Below, in pieces: positions 41,242 to 50,159 of a stretch of 64,000 bases of DNA. Location: the NCBI GenBank assembly GCA_002437665.1, contig DJQW01000002.1, positions 1 through 64,000 on the forward strand, read 5' to 3'. Numbering within the stretch: the first letter of the stretch is position 1; every line of letters begins with the position of its first letter. Source of the DNA: Alphaproteobacteria bacterium UBA6376 (GTDB lineage: Bacteria; Pseudomonadota; Alphaproteobacteria; Rs-D84). The notes under the pieces were generated by a model. That model searched no databases, was not told where the DNA came from, and worked only from the letters and a program-made list of their open reading frames with translations. The translations under genes and the position numbers were made by a program.

Positions 41242-42518
41242 TAAGTTTTATTGCCAGACATTTTACATCATTATGGGCGTTGATTACGTCGCCGTTTCGC
41301 GCGCTGTGGCGCGTGATTGTGCGCATATTCCCACCGCGTGAATTTACGGTTATGGACACACCGCGTGGCAACGTGTACACATTCAAGCAGAGCAGTTTTT
41401 GGCGTTTTACCAAGTTCTGTGGCAAGGTTGGATTGATTATCTGGGCCTCATGGTCGACATACGTATTCGTGTATCACCGCCCACTGTTGCAAAAGCGCAC
41501 CCAACAACTGGAAGAGGCGCACGCCACCCACGCGCGCCAGATGTCTGATTTGCAGACATACCTGAAAAAATACAACGATTTGACGCGCAGTTTGAACGTC
41601 ATTGACGACAAAATCTTGAACTCCAAGAAACTGGACGAAAAACAGAAAGAAGATTTGATGAACAGCCGCCTGAAAACGTGGGGCGAACTGGATTTCTTGC
41701 GCACACGTCTGACGGAAATGTTCACGAACGACGAATACATGCCAGAATACACAAAACTGTCCGAATTGTCGGCGGAATATGAACTGACCCGTGCCGAAAA
41801 CGAAGAATTAAAGAAACGCACCGCAAAAATGGTTGAATCCATGCAGGCGGTCGCCGACGCCGACATTCAAATTGTGGACATGGTGTCCAAACTGGCTTCT
41901 GATAACATTGACGATTTGCGCAAGAACCTGAAACAAATCAACGGTACAATCGCAACATTGGGCCTGTCACAGGCGTCATTGGTACGCAGCGCGAACAAAT
42001 ACACGAACCCATTTGTCGGCACGGCATTCAGTCCGATTGAACTGGATCAAGAACTTGACCCAAAATACCAAAAATTGGCCGACGATTTGGAATTGTGGCA
42101 CGGTCTGTCCCGTCTGGACACAATATTGCCACTGGGCGCGCCGGTAAAAAAGGTACGCATTACATCAAATTATGGTACACGCAATGACCCATTCACCGGA
42201 AAACCAAAACGTCACCGTGGCATTGACTTTGCTGGCAAGATTGGCACAGAGCTGATGGCAGTTGCCCCAGGGCGCGTGGTTTCCGCGGGTGAACGCGTGG
42301 GCTACGGCACAACGGTTGAAATTGATCATGGACTGGGATTCACAACATTGTACGCCCATCTGTCGCAAATTATGGTATCACGTGGCGATTGGGTTCGCCC
42401 TGGGACGGTCGTTGGCCTTGGCGGGTCATCGGGACGCAGTACCGGCCCACATCTGCACTATGAAATCAGATACAAGGGCGCGCCATTTAACCCAACAACA
42501 TTCGTAAAGGAAAAATAA
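41238..42518 (+). CDS. M23/LytM peptidoglycan endopeptidase with membrane anchor and coiled coil
   Basis: The protein has 426 residues. The N-terminal cytoplasmic part is followed by one membrane helix (FCGKVGLIIWASWSTYVFVY, about 59-79). A coiled coil spans about 85-250. The LytM domain has the zinc ligands in HRGIDFAG and HLHYE, with YGTRNDPFTGK before them, so it should be active. It overlaps the methyltransferase stop and lies 1 bp before a bactofilin gene. That pair recalls the LmdC/bactofilin modules that shape cells in Alphaproteobacteria. Confidence 0.93.
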   Translation: MISFIARHFTSLWALITSPFRALWRVIVRIFPPREFTVMDTPRGNVYTFKQSSFWRFTKFCGKVGLIIWASWSTYVFVYHRPLLQKRTQQLEEAHATHARQMSDLQTYLKKYNDLTRSLNVIDDKILNSKKLDEKQKEDLMNSRLKTWGELDFLRTRLTEMFTNDEYMPEYTKLSELSAEYELTRAENEELKKRTAKMVESMQAVADADIQIVDMVSKLASDNIDDLRKNLKQINGTIATLGLSQASLVRSANKYTNPFVGTAFSPIELDQELDPKYQKLADDLELWHGLSRLDTILPLGAPVKKVRITSNYGTRNDPFTGKPKRHRGIDFAGKIGTELMAVAPGRVVSAGERVGYGTTVEIDHGLGFTTLYAHLSQIMVSRGDWVRPGTVVGLGGSSGRSTGPHLHYEIRYKGAPFNPTTFVKEK

Positions 42519-42519
42519 A

Positions 42520-42870
42520 ATGCTGGCTTTTACAAACGCAAAAGAAAAACAGTCCCCAACAATTATCGGGGCGGGGTGCAAATTGACCGGCGACATTAAA
42601 ACCGATCACGTTGTCCAGATTCACGGGCACGTTGTTGGCAACGTTACCGCGGGCACGGTTGTAATCGGGCGCGGCGGGCGCGTGGTTGGGCGTGTGGTCG
42701 CCGAAACACTGTTTTTGCATGGCACATTGGACGGGCCGGCAACCGTTGACACAGCAAATATGTTCAGTGCCGCACAAATGACGGGCGTACTGTCATATCG
42801 CACATTGAACATCACCGGCAACACGGGTTTGGAATGTAAATTGGCAAAACGCAAGGACAAGGAAAAATGA
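42520..42870 (+). CDS. Bactofilin
   Basis: This is a self-polymerising cytoskeletal protein that forms membrane-attached filaments. It has 116 residues. The DUF583 core of right-handed beta-helix turns is visible as TIIGAGCKLTGDIKTDHVVQIHG, NVTAGTVVIGRGGRVVGRVVAETLFLHGTLDG and so on. It is encoded between the M23 peptidase and rpiB, overlapping the latter by 4 bp. It probably localises the neighbouring peptidase. Confidence 0.93.
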   Translation: MLAFTNAKEKQSPTIIGAGCKLTGDIKTDHVVQIHGHVVGNVTAGTVVIGRGGRVVGRVVAETLFLHGTLDGPATVDTANMFSAAQMTGVLSYRTLNITGNTGLECKLAKRKDKEK

Positions 42871-43313
42871 ATAAAAACGTATCTAAAATCTATATCGCAT
42901 CAGACCACCGTGGGGTCGGTTTGAAATTGTACCTGATTGAAATGCTGGCGGCGGACGGGTATCAGGTTGTAAATCTGGGCACAGACGACCCAAATACGCC
43001 TGTTGATTTTCCAGACGTTGCGGCAAATGTTGCAAACGCCATGGAAAATGACAAAAAATCACGCGGAATCCTGATTTGCGGCACGGGCGCAGGCATTATG
43101 ATTGCCGCGAACCGCTATCGCCACATTCGCGCATCACGCTGTGAGCGTCCAGAACAGGCGCGCGATGACCGCTTTCACGACGACATCAACGTACTGGCAT
43201 TGGCCGCGGATGATATTGATATCGAAATGGCATTTGTTGTTGCGCAAACATTTCTGGAAAGCCCATTTGATGATTGTGAACGTCGCGTCCGCCGTATTCA
43301 AAAGATGTCATAA
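42867..43313 (+). CDS. rpiB: Ribose-5-phosphate isomerase B
   Basis: This enzyme interconverts ribose-5-phosphate and ribulose-5-phosphate. It has 148 residues: IASDHRGVGLKLYL near 9-22, VDFPDVA near 47, GILICGTGAGIMIAANR near 67-83 with the active-site Cys, and RHIRAS. It complements the transketolase encoded at 58044-59828. It is last in the operon before a terminator. Confidence 0.95.
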   Translation: MNKNVSKIYIASDHRGVGLKLYLIEMLAADGYQVVNLGTDDPNTPVDFPDVAANVANAMENDKKSRGILICGTGAGIMIAANRYRHIRASRCERPEQARDDRFHDDINVLALAADDIDIEMAFVVAQTFLESPFDDCERRVRRIQKMS

Positions 43314-43327
43314 TAATAAAAACAACA

Positions 43328-43357
43328 ATAAAAAACGCGCCACTGGCGCGTTTTTTA
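43328..43357. terminator. Bidirectional terminator between rpiB and the Cys-rich operon
   Basis: AAAACGCGCC and GGCGCGTTTT form a symmetric stem between convergent gene ends. Confidence 0.88.
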
Positions 43358-43627
43358 TTTGTTATAATGACAATCGTTGGTATATTCGAATGAACCGGTG
43401 GCGTCGTTGCCGGTTGTGCCCGATGGCAGGTAACATTCTGTGATGCCGGTTTTGTTTCTATCTGCGCTGGTACCAGATTCAGGGCACGCAGAACAAACAC
43501 CATTATTCAGGTAATACCCAGGTTTGCATGCCGTGTATGATTTGTCCGTGGCCACGCATGCCGCATCGGCATTCTGGGACGATGCCAACAGCATCATACC
43601 AATTATAAAAATAAATTTACGTTTCAT
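43355..43627 (-). CDS. Small exported Cys-rich protein (CYY-end family)
   Basis: The protein has 90 residues. The signal peptide MKRKFIFIIGMMLLASSQNADA leads to a mature peptide of about 68 residues with seven Cys: AACVATDKSYTACKPGYYLNNGVCSACPESG. The family C-terminal pattern is ITECYLPSG...TGSFEYTNDCHYNK. It is second gene after leader copy 2, 10 bp behind the interrupted gene. It looks like the minimal form of the family: one CxxCP unit plus the end motif. Confidence 0.75.
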   Translation of the reverse strand: MKRKFIFIIGMMLLASSQNADAACVATDKSYTACKPGYYLNNGVCSACPESGTSADRNKTGITECYLPSGTTGNDATGSFEYTNDCHYNK

Positions 43628-43637
43628 ATCACCACCC

Positions 43638-44009
43638 CTACAGTTCAGGACACAATGCCGGCAGCAATTTCACCCGTTCGCATGTGATAGTACTTGTCGC
43701 CAGACGGGCAGGTTCAAAACAATCAAATGTGGTGGCATCACATGTTCCGTAGTTTTGTGTATAATACCCCGTACTGTCAGCCCCCGTATCGATGAGATGC
43801 CTGCACCCATCAAGTATCTCATCATAGACCCAACCAGATGGGCAGTCATATCCTTTGTCGCCATTTGGACAACATCATTCTAGACACTCTGTCTGCGCCA
43901 GCAAACTACACGCCTTGGCTGTGTTGCATTCATCAATAGCAATAGCATTATTTGGCGGCATAAAAAGCAGCATCATAAAAACACCCATGATAGAAAATTT
44001 TATTTTCAT
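43638..44009 (-). pseudogene. Exported Cys-rich gene interrupted by one in-frame TGA
   Basis: From ATG 44009 (good AGGAG site) a frame of 123 codons runs to TAG 43640-43638, broken only by TGA at 43877-43875 (codon 45). Codons 1-24 encode a signal peptide (MKIKFSIMGVFMMLLFM...). After the TGA the frame continues as CCPNGDKGYDCPSGWVYDE with further Cys. TGA is a normal stop elsewhere in this window, so this is most simply a recent nonsense mutation. Leader copy 2 stands directly upstream. Confidence 0.7.
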
Positions 44010-44024
44010 GTGTCATTTCTCCTG

Positions 44025-44247
44025 TATTTGTAAAAACAAAAACCACCGGCTTTCACAGGTGGTCAGGAGGTTAACGACAATCCTTAGAATTGTGTTGCTT
44101 ATTTGATATTCAGCAACCCTCCTGAACCAATAAATCAGGAGTTTGTTTTTCGTCTGAATAATAAAAACGGCGCACAAATGCGCCCCTGTACCATTCCGAC
44201 GCTAAGGCAGAGGTCGTTACACCTCATCACTGGAACACCCAGCGACA
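44025..44247 (-). promoter_or_regulatory. Structured 5' leader RNA, copy 2 of 3
   Basis: Minus-strand copy of the leader at 21384-21612. P1 pairs TCGCTGG with CCAGTGA (44239-44245 and 44227-44233), differing from copy 1 by compatible changes. The long-range helix TAACGAC/GTCGTTA lies at 44213-44219 and 44072-44078. The inner long stem has changed sequence on both sides (GAATGGTA with TATTATTC) and is capped by GGCGCA/TGCGCC. The loop GAATATCAAATA and the CTCCTGA/TCAGGAG/CCTCCTGA triad are kept. The terminator-like CCACC/GGTGG stem lies just before the gene's ribosome site. Confidence 0.8.
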
Positions 44248-44252
44248 AGAAC

Positions 44253-44281
44253 ATTATACGGAATATACCTGATTAAAACAA
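44253..44281 (-). promoter_or_regulatory. Promoter of leader RNA copy 2
   Basis: On the minus strand TTGTTT (44281-44276) and TATAAT (44258-44253) are 17 bp apart, and the leader begins 8 bp later. Confidence 0.72.
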
Positions 44282-44301
44282 GAGATTATTTTCTTGGCAT
44301 A

Positions 44302-44330
44302 AAAAAACGCGCCAATGGCGCGTTTTTTAT
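44302..44330. terminator. leuS terminator
   Basis: AAAACGCGCC and GGCGCGTTTT form a stem with A and T runs at the end of leuS. Confidence 0.87.
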
Positions 44331-46726
44331 TTTTTTACCACAAAGTTCACTAATTTGTTCGGAACAACGATTGTCTTGATTATTTCACAACCAGACAACT
44401 TTGCGCCCGCCGCCGTGCGCGCCGCATCCACGATTTCGGATTCAGACGCACCGACCGCGATTGTAAATTCCGCGGCACGTTTTCCATTTACCGATGCAAC
44501 GATTGTCATTTCGGTCTTGGCCAATTTTGACGCATCGTATGTTGGCCAATCAGACAACGCCAACATTGTGTCATTGCCCAATTTTTCCCACATTTCTTCG
44601 GTCAAATGTGGTGCAAATGGATTCAGCACGCGCACCAGCGCAATGTACGCCGCACGTGGCATTGTGCCGCCTGAAAACGCATTCAGGTATTCCATCATCG
44701 CGGAAATCGCGGTATTGAAACGCATACCATCAATACGTTCGGTTACGTCCGCGATCAACTGGTTCATCAGGCGTTCTTGTTCCGCCGTCATCGGCGCATC
44801 TGTCAAATTATCAGACAGGTTTTCCACACGTTTCAAGAAACGCTGAACACCCGCCATTGCGCCATCTGTCCAAACAACATTGTTTTCCCATGGCCCCAGC
44901 GACAGAACCGCAACGCGTCCCGCGTCCGCGCCAACCGACGCGACCAAATCCGCAACCATAAACCCGTTGCCACGCGATTTTGACATCTTGTACCCGTCGT
45001 TACCCATCAACAACCCTTGGGCGGTACGACGCGCATATGGTTCGGCTGTATTCACCAGCCCCAAATCATACAGCGCATGATGCCAGAAACGCGAATAAAT
45101 CAAATGACGCGTGTTATGTTCGTGCCCGCCATTATAGTGCGCAACCGGCATCCAACGTTCCATCTGCTGGCGCGAACAAAATTCTTTGTCATTTTTGGGA
45201 TCAAGATAGCGCAGGAAATACCACGACGATCCCGCCCAACCTGGCATAGTATCCGTTTCACGACGCGCCGGCGCACCACAGCACGGGCAGGGCACATTCA
45301 CCCAATCCGTCGCACGCGCCAATGGCGATTCGCCACTGTCCGTCGGACGATAATCCATCATATGTGGCTGCATAACCGGCAACTGTTCATCAGGCACAGC
45401 AACCCATCCACATTTATCGCAATGAATCATTGGAATTGGTTCACCCCAGTACATTTGGCGCGAAAAACCCCAATCTTTTAATTTATACTTTACCGTGCCA
45501 CGCGCGACGCCATGTTCCGTGCCGTATTTAATTGCCGACGCAATCGCGTCTTCTTTGTTCATGCCGTCCAAGAATGACGAATTGATGTGCGGGCCATCGC
45601 CTTCCCATACTTTGTCGGGCTCGCCCCCCGCCAACACAGGAATTATCTCCAAACCAAATTTCTTGGCAAAGTCCCAGTCGCGCGAATCGTGCGCCGGCAC
45701 AGCCATAATCGTGCCATACGCATAGTCAGCCAACACATAGTCCGATGTAAACACCGGTATTTCGCGTCCTGTAAATGGGTTTATCGCGGTAACACCCTGT
45801 AATTGCACACCCGTCTTTTCACGTGTGGCGTCCGTACGTTCGATTTCCGTCTTGGCGGCCGCGGCCTTGATATACGCGCGCACAGCATCGGCATTTTCAA
45901 TGCGACCATCATCCAACCATTTGCGCAACAGTTTGTGTTCCGGCGCAATTACGCAGAACGTCACACCAAATATAGTGTCCGGACGTGTGGTGTACACGGT
46001 CATAACATCATCGCCCACGCGAAAATCAATATCAGCACCCGTCGAACGCCCAATCAGGTTTATTTCATCTTTCTTGATGCGTTCATCAAAATTCACAGCG
46101 CACAGCCCATCCAGCAATTTCTGGGCATACTTTGACAATGCCAAATTCCACTGCATTTTTTCTTTCTTTTCAATAATGCCGTGGCAACGTGGACACTTGT
46201 TATCTTCCAATTCTTCGTTGGTATATGTGGTCTTGCATTCCGGACACCAATTCATAGGCAACGCGGACTTGTACGCCAACCCCGCACGCCAGAACTGAAT
46301 AAACATCCACTGTGTCCATTTAATATATTCTGGATCAGACGTTGCAACGCGTGTTTCCGGACTGACCGACCAACCAACCTTGTCAATCATTTCAGAATAT
46401 GACTTTATCAAATCGCGCGCCACATCCGCGGGATGACGACCAATTTTTGTTGCATAGTGTTCACCCGCAATCCCCATCGCATCAAATCCCATCGGGAATA
46501 AAACATCATAACCACGTGCACGACGAAAACGCGCCATCACGTCCATACCGGTATAGTTCATCATATGACCCGCGTGCATACCCGCACCCGACAAGAACGG
46601 AAATTCCACCAAATTATAAAAGCGTGGTTTTGAACCATCATTTTTTGGCACAAATGCGTTCGCTTCGCGCCAGCGACGTTGCCATTTGGCCTCGCGTTCC
46701 AGTACTTTTGTGATATCGTCTGCCAT
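44327..46726 (-). CDS. leuS: Leucyl-tRNA synthetase
   Basis: This class I synthetase has an editing domain. It has 799 residues. The HIGH motif is present as AGMHAGHMMNY near 49-58, the zinc-like knuckle CPECKTTYTNEELEDNKCPRCHG near 167-189, and the editing domain has TTRPDTIFGVTF near 241. KMSKS appears as GYKMSKSRGNG near 600. It is slightly shorter than E. coli LeuS (860). It stands alone between terminators. Confidence 0.96.
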   Translation of the reverse strand: MADDITKVLEREAKWQRRWREANAFVPKNDGSKPRFYNLVEFPFLSGAGMHAGHMMNYTGMDVMARFRRARGYDVLFPMGFDAMGIAGEHYATKIGRHPADVARDLIKSYSEMIDKVGWSVSPETRVATSDPEYIKWTQWMFIQFWRAGLAYKSALPMNWCPECKTTYTNEELEDNKCPRCHGIIEKKEKMQWNLALSKYAQKLLDGLCAVNFDERIKKDEINLIGRSTGADIDFRVGDDVMTVYTTRPDTIFGVTFCVIAPEHKLLRKWLDDGRIENADAVRAYIKAAAAKTEIERTDATREKTGVQLQGVTAINPFTGREIPVFTSDYVLADYAYGTIMAVPAHDSRDWDFAKKFGLEIIPVLAGGEPDKVWEGDGPHINSSFLDGMNKEDAIASAIKYGTEHGVARGTVKYKLKDWGFSRQMYWGEPIPMIHCDKCGWVAVPDEQLPVMQPHMMDYRPTDSGESPLARATDWVNVPCPCCGAPARRETDTMPGWAGSSWYFLRYLDPKNDKEFCSRQQMERWMPVAHYNGGHEHNTRHLIYSRFWHHALYDLGLVNTAEPYARRTAQGLLMGNDGYKMSKSRGNGFMVADLVASVGADAGRVAVLSLGPWENNVVWTDGAMAGVQRFLKRVENLSDNLTDAPMTAEQERLMNQLIADVTERIDGMRFNTAISAMMEYLNAFSGGTMPRAAYIALVRVLNPFAPHLTEEMWEKLGNDTMLALSDWPTYDASKLAKTEMTIVASVNGKRAAEFTIAVGASESEIVDAARTAAGAKLSGCEIIKTIVVPNKLVNFVVKK

Positions 46727-46797
46727 TATTATATACCTTTGTTAAAATCGGATTTAATGATATATTCTGGGGCGCAGAAATTCAAGTAAAAATCGCG

Positions 46798-47508
46798 CTA
46801 TGCCGCCACAAAGTGCGCCAAAAACTCAACATTACCACTGCCACCATGAATTGGGGATTCCGTCAGTCCAGCGCGCACAAAGCCCGCATCACGAAACGCG
46901 TCCGTCGCACGATTTATCGCATACTCGTGCCACTGGTGCGATTTGATTACGCCCGCACTGCGCGCCGCGATGTTACGCGGCACTTCGAATTGCGGTTTTA
47001 TCAGCGCGATAACATCACGCGCACCCCACGCGCGCAAGATTGGCGCAATGTCTGCCAACGATATAAACGATACGTCAATCACCACCAAATCCACGGGCTG
47101 AATTGGTTGCAACGTGCGAATATCGGTCTGTTCCAGTGATAATACGCGCGCATCATTCTTTAATTCGGCAACCAACTGATCTGTTCCCACATCAACCGCA
47201 ATCACGCGCGACGCACCGCGCGACAACAACACCGATGTAAATCCGCCCGTACTGGCCCCAATGTCCAAACATGTGCGCCCCACGGGATTGACACCAAACA
47301 CATCCAATGCGCGTTCTAATTTCAAACTGCCGCGACCAACGGAATAGGGCAAATCACCCCCAACCAACACATCCGTATCAGAAACGGCCTGACTGGGCTT
47401 TGCCGCCACCACACCATTTACCATGACCAGCCCACCACGAATTGCCGCCACCGCGCGGGCGCGCGTCGGGTAAATATTCTGTGAAACCAGTGCGACATCT
47501 AATCTCAT
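46798..47508 (-). CDS. tlyA: TlyA-type S4/FtsJ rRNA methyltransferase
   Basis: The protein has 236 residues from MRLDVALV. The N-terminal S4 RNA-binding domain (about 1-60) is followed by a Rossmann methyltransferase domain: CLDIGASTGGFTSVLL near 79-94 and VDLVVIDVSFISL near 137-149. Family members 2'-O-methylate rRNA (C1409/C1920 in mycobacteria) and some are called haemolysins; the target here is inferred. An upstream frame extension lacks support. Confidence 0.9.
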   Translation of the reverse strand: MRLDVALVSQNIYPTRARAVAAIRGGLVMVNGVVAAKPSQAVSDTDVLVGGDLPYSVGRGSLKLERALDVFGVNPVGRTCLDIGASTGGFTSVLLSRGASRVIAVDVGTDQLVAELKNDARVLSLEQTDIRTLQPIQPVDLVVIDVSFISLADIAPILRAWGARDVIALIKPQFEVPRNIAARSAGVIKSHQWHEYAINRATDAFRDAGFVRAGLTESPIHGGSGNVEFLAHFVAA

Positions 47509-47524
47509 ACACGAAATTGTATAT

Positions 47525-47665
47525 AAAAAATCCCAGAAAATCAATATGTCCAACCAAAAAGTGTCCAGAACAAGCGATGGTCAGATTTGGACAGATTTTA
47601 TCAAAAAAATCCCACAAAAGTCAATATGTTTAAGTGTCCAAATCTGACCATCGTTTAATTTGGAC
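47525..47665. repeat. Nested inverted and direct repeats upstream of a Cys-rich gene
   Basis: A perfect 19-bp inverted repeat pairs 47575-47593 (CGATGGTCAGATTTGGACA) with 47635-47653 around a 41-bp spacer. A second 10-bp pair GTGTCCAAAT/ATTTGGACAC lies at 47634-47643 and 47656-47665. An imperfect direct repeat (AAAAATCCCA...CAATATGT...GTGTCCA) covers 47525-47566 and 47604-47640. It resembles overlapping ends of lost insertion sequences or a complex operator. Confidence 0.65.
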
Positions 47666-47689
47666 ACAGAAAGCAGGGGAGGAAACAAA

Positions 47690-48292
47690 ATGAAAACCAT
47701 ACATAAAATCTTGTGGGGATTTATCAGCACAGTCATCTGTATACTGTACAGAACGGATGTAAAAGCATACCCGTATGGGGTAAAAGCCACATATAATTAC
47801 AATGGGCTCGACGTAAAATTCTCGGTCGACACTGACAATGTCAGATGCACCCCAACCGGCGCGAATGGCTGCGGAGCCGCCCCTTACGGGAAACGACCAC
47901 TCGCCATACAGTCCGCTATCAGAACCGCAAAAATATTACCTAATCAAAAATGCCGCCGTAATCAATATGTTGTAACCTGTGGTTGCAGCGACGGAACGCT
48001 TGCCTGCTGCAGTATGGACAACATAACTTGCGCCGATTGCCCAAATGGTGGCTACACACAAAGTTCCGCCGCGGTTTATACCACATCAGCTCCTAGCTTA
48101 GGCAGTTTCTGCTGTCACTGGGACAGCGATAATGCAAAAAGTTACACAATGTTTATGGTCATGGATACAAATCAAATGATAATCATAAACTCTGATATAA
48201 CCGACTGTTTTCGCCTGCCAGCGACCACATACAAAGATGACCCCACGGGCCTATACGAATTTACAAACAGTTGCTATTACACAGAACAATGA
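47690..48292 (+). CDS. Exported Cys-rich protein (CYY-end family)
   Basis: The protein has 200 residues from MKTIHKILW (site GGGGAGGAAAC). The signal peptide reaches about residue 24. The mature part contains CGCSDGTLACCSMDNITCADCPNGGYTQSS, and the shared end is DITDCFRLPATT...TGLYEFTNSCYYTEQ. Unlike its relatives here it lacks the leader RNA and instead has the inverted repeats at 47575-47665. Its stop overlaps the next gene (ATGA), which places it in an operon with two glycosyltransferases. Confidence 0.75.
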   Translation: MKTIHKILWGFISTVICILYRTDVKAYPYGVKATYNYNGLDVKFSVDTDNVRCTPTGANGCGAAPYGKRPLAIQSAIRTAKILPNQKCRRNQYVVTCGCSDGTLACCSMDNITCADCPNGGYTQSSAAVYTTSAPSLGSFCCHWDSDNAKSYTMFMVMDTNQMIIINSDITDCFRLPATTYKDDPTGLYEFTNSCYYTEQ

Positions 48293-49233
48293 AAAACCGT
48301 ACACCAACCGTATCAATAATTATTGCGAATTATAATTTTGCCAAATACATTGGCGACGCATTAGAATCTGTGCACGCCCAATCATTTCGCGATTGGGAAT
48401 GCATTGTTATCGATGACGGCAGTACCGACGACAGCGCACAGATAATCAAACGTTTCTGCCGTCGCGACGCACGCTTTCGCCTGATTCAAAAAAATCACGG
48501 TGGCGTATCGGCGGCACGAAACGCCGGTCTGGACATCGCCCGCGGCGATTATATTGCATTTCTGGACTCTGATGATTGTTTCACGGATTACGCACTGGAA
48601 ATGTTGGTACATATTGCACGCACAACGGGCGCAGACATGATTGGTGGCGCGACAACCATTGTGTCTGATGAATTTCATTTTGTCCCGTCAAAGAATATTT
48701 CATGGTCTGCACATATGACAGGGGGATTTCAAAATCCCGTTGCATTCTTGCTGATGCCCCAAGCGCACAAATGGTGCTGGATTTGGCGTCGAATATACAA
48801 ACGCAGTTTGATTGGCGACACACGTTTCTTGCCCGAATTTACCGGATTCGGCGACGATTTGACATTTATGTTAGACATATGCTGGCGCGCAAAATCCATC
48901 ATCGAAACAGGTAATGTCGCCGTATATCACCGTGCACACATAGGCACAATAACAAACAATGTATTTTCAGAATGTAATTTCGAATGGTTTCCAACTTACT
49001 TCAAGCACATTCACGACAATTTACTTGATAAATACGACACAAATTTCCTGTGTGGATTTTTGCGCAGCGCATTTAATTATTTACTGATGGACACCATATT
49101 CAAATCAAAACACACTAATTCATTCCAATCCGCCGCACGCCGCACATTGATTGAGTCCTGCAAACACATTCCACGTCGCTATCTGACACCCAAACAACGT
49201 TTTTTATGTTGGTTTTTAACATGTCTGAAATAA
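48289..49233 (+). CDS. GT2-family glycosyltransferase
   Basis: The protein has 314 residues from MKNRTPTVS. The GT-A fold start is VSIIIANYNFAKYIGDALESVHAQ near 8-31. VIDDGSTDDSAQII lies near 38-51, GGVSAARNAG near 72 and the metal-binding FLDSDD near 92. It probably transfers a sugar to a surface glycan; donor and acceptor are unknown. It overlaps both neighbours, and the rml operon could supply dTDP-rhamnose to such enzymes. Confidence 0.92.
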   Translation: MKNRTPTVSIIIANYNFAKYIGDALESVHAQSFRDWECIVIDDGSTDDSAQIIKRFCRRDARFRLIQKNHGGVSAARNAGLDIARGDYIAFLDSDDCFTDYALEMLVHIARTTGADMIGGATTIVSDEFHFVPSKNISWSAHMTGGFQNPVAFLLMPQAHKWCWIWRRIYKRSLIGDTRFLPEFTGFGDDLTFMLDICWRAKSIIETGNVAVYHRAHIGTITNNVFSECNFEWFPTYFKHIHDNLLDKYDTNFLCGFLRSAFNYLLMDTIFKSKHTNSFQSAARRTLIESCKHIPRRYLTPKQRFLCWFLTCLK

Positions 49234-50159
49234 ACATTCTTTATGCTTTTGATTCACGCTTTTGGAAATTGGCGGCCACGTCGATGCATTCACTGCTGAC
49301 AAACAAGAAACCAGACACAAAATATACAATTTACTGCATGGTTGCACCACACACGCGCGGCAAACGCCAGATATCAAAAATGATTTCAAATTTTTCTGGG
49401 GCAGGGCTGGTCTGGCATACAGTCAAAAAATCAGAGAACCCATTCCAATCATACGACTATTCCAGATGGAGTCCCGTCATATTCTATCGCCTGATTGCAG
49501 CACGCATTTTTCCACACATTGATAAAATATTGTATTTGGATTCCGATACATTGGTATGCGATGACCTGTCGGAATTATTTAATACCAACATATCGGATTA
49601 TGCACTGGGGGCGGTTCGCGACATGGCCCCGACCGAAGACGCCGACAATCCAAACGGCAAATACGTACGTGTTTTTTCCGACGCACACCTGTCTGGCGGC
49701 CCGTATTTTAACAGTGGTGTACTTTTACTAAACTTAAAAAATATGGCTAAAAACGAAAAATTATTACTAAGTGTTAAAGCACCACTAAAATATCCAGATC
49801 AAGACATTCTGAACGTCGCACTGCGCGACAAAATACGGCCATTGGCATTAAAATACAACTTTGCACCAGGGGTAAAAATATCAAAAAACTTCACGGGCCG
49901 CGACCGCACCGCCGACAAAAATTATACGATTTTGCATTTTTATACAATCAAACCATATTACTACCAATACATTCCGCACGACATATATACGTTATTTTAT
50001 AAACATTGCACCGCACTGGGCATTTACCCAGATGATTTTATTGCTGACGAGAACAAACACCGCCGTCACAATCGGCAATCCACACGTACCAACATTCCAT
50101 TTTTACGCATCCACAACAACACAATACGCCTGTTTGGCATAAAAATCGTTGATTTATAA
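49221..50159 (+). CDS. GT8-family glycosyltransferase
   Basis: The protein has 312 residues from MSEINILYAFDSRFWK. Family hallmarks are the DXD motif in KILYLDSDTLVCDDLSELF near 100-118, YFNSGVLLLNLKNM near 162 and the late ILHFYTIKPYY. Related enzymes add glucose or galactose to lipopolysaccharide core. It overlaps the GT2 gene by 13 bp and ends the operon. Confidence 0.92.
   Translation: MSEINILYAFDSRFWKLAATSMHSLLTNKKPDTKYTIYCMVAPHTRGKRQISKMISNFSGAGLVWHTVKKSENPFQSYDYSRWSPVIFYRLIAARIFPHIDKILYLDSDTLVCDDLSELFNTNISDYALGAVRDMAPTEDADNPNGKYVRVFSDAHLSGGPYFNSGVLLLNLKNMAKNEKLLLSVKAPLKYPDQDILNVALRDKIRPLALKYNFAPGVKISKNFTGRDRTADKNYTILHFYTIKPYYYQYIPHDIYTLFYKHCTALGIYPDDFIADENKHRRHNRQSTRTNIPFLRIHNNTIRLFGIKIVDL

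Noticed and set aside
43875..43877. TGA read as a sense codon (recoded genetic code)
   Set aside because: TGA ends the response regulator gene (9021-9023) and several other intact genes here, so a genome-wide reassignment is not supported.
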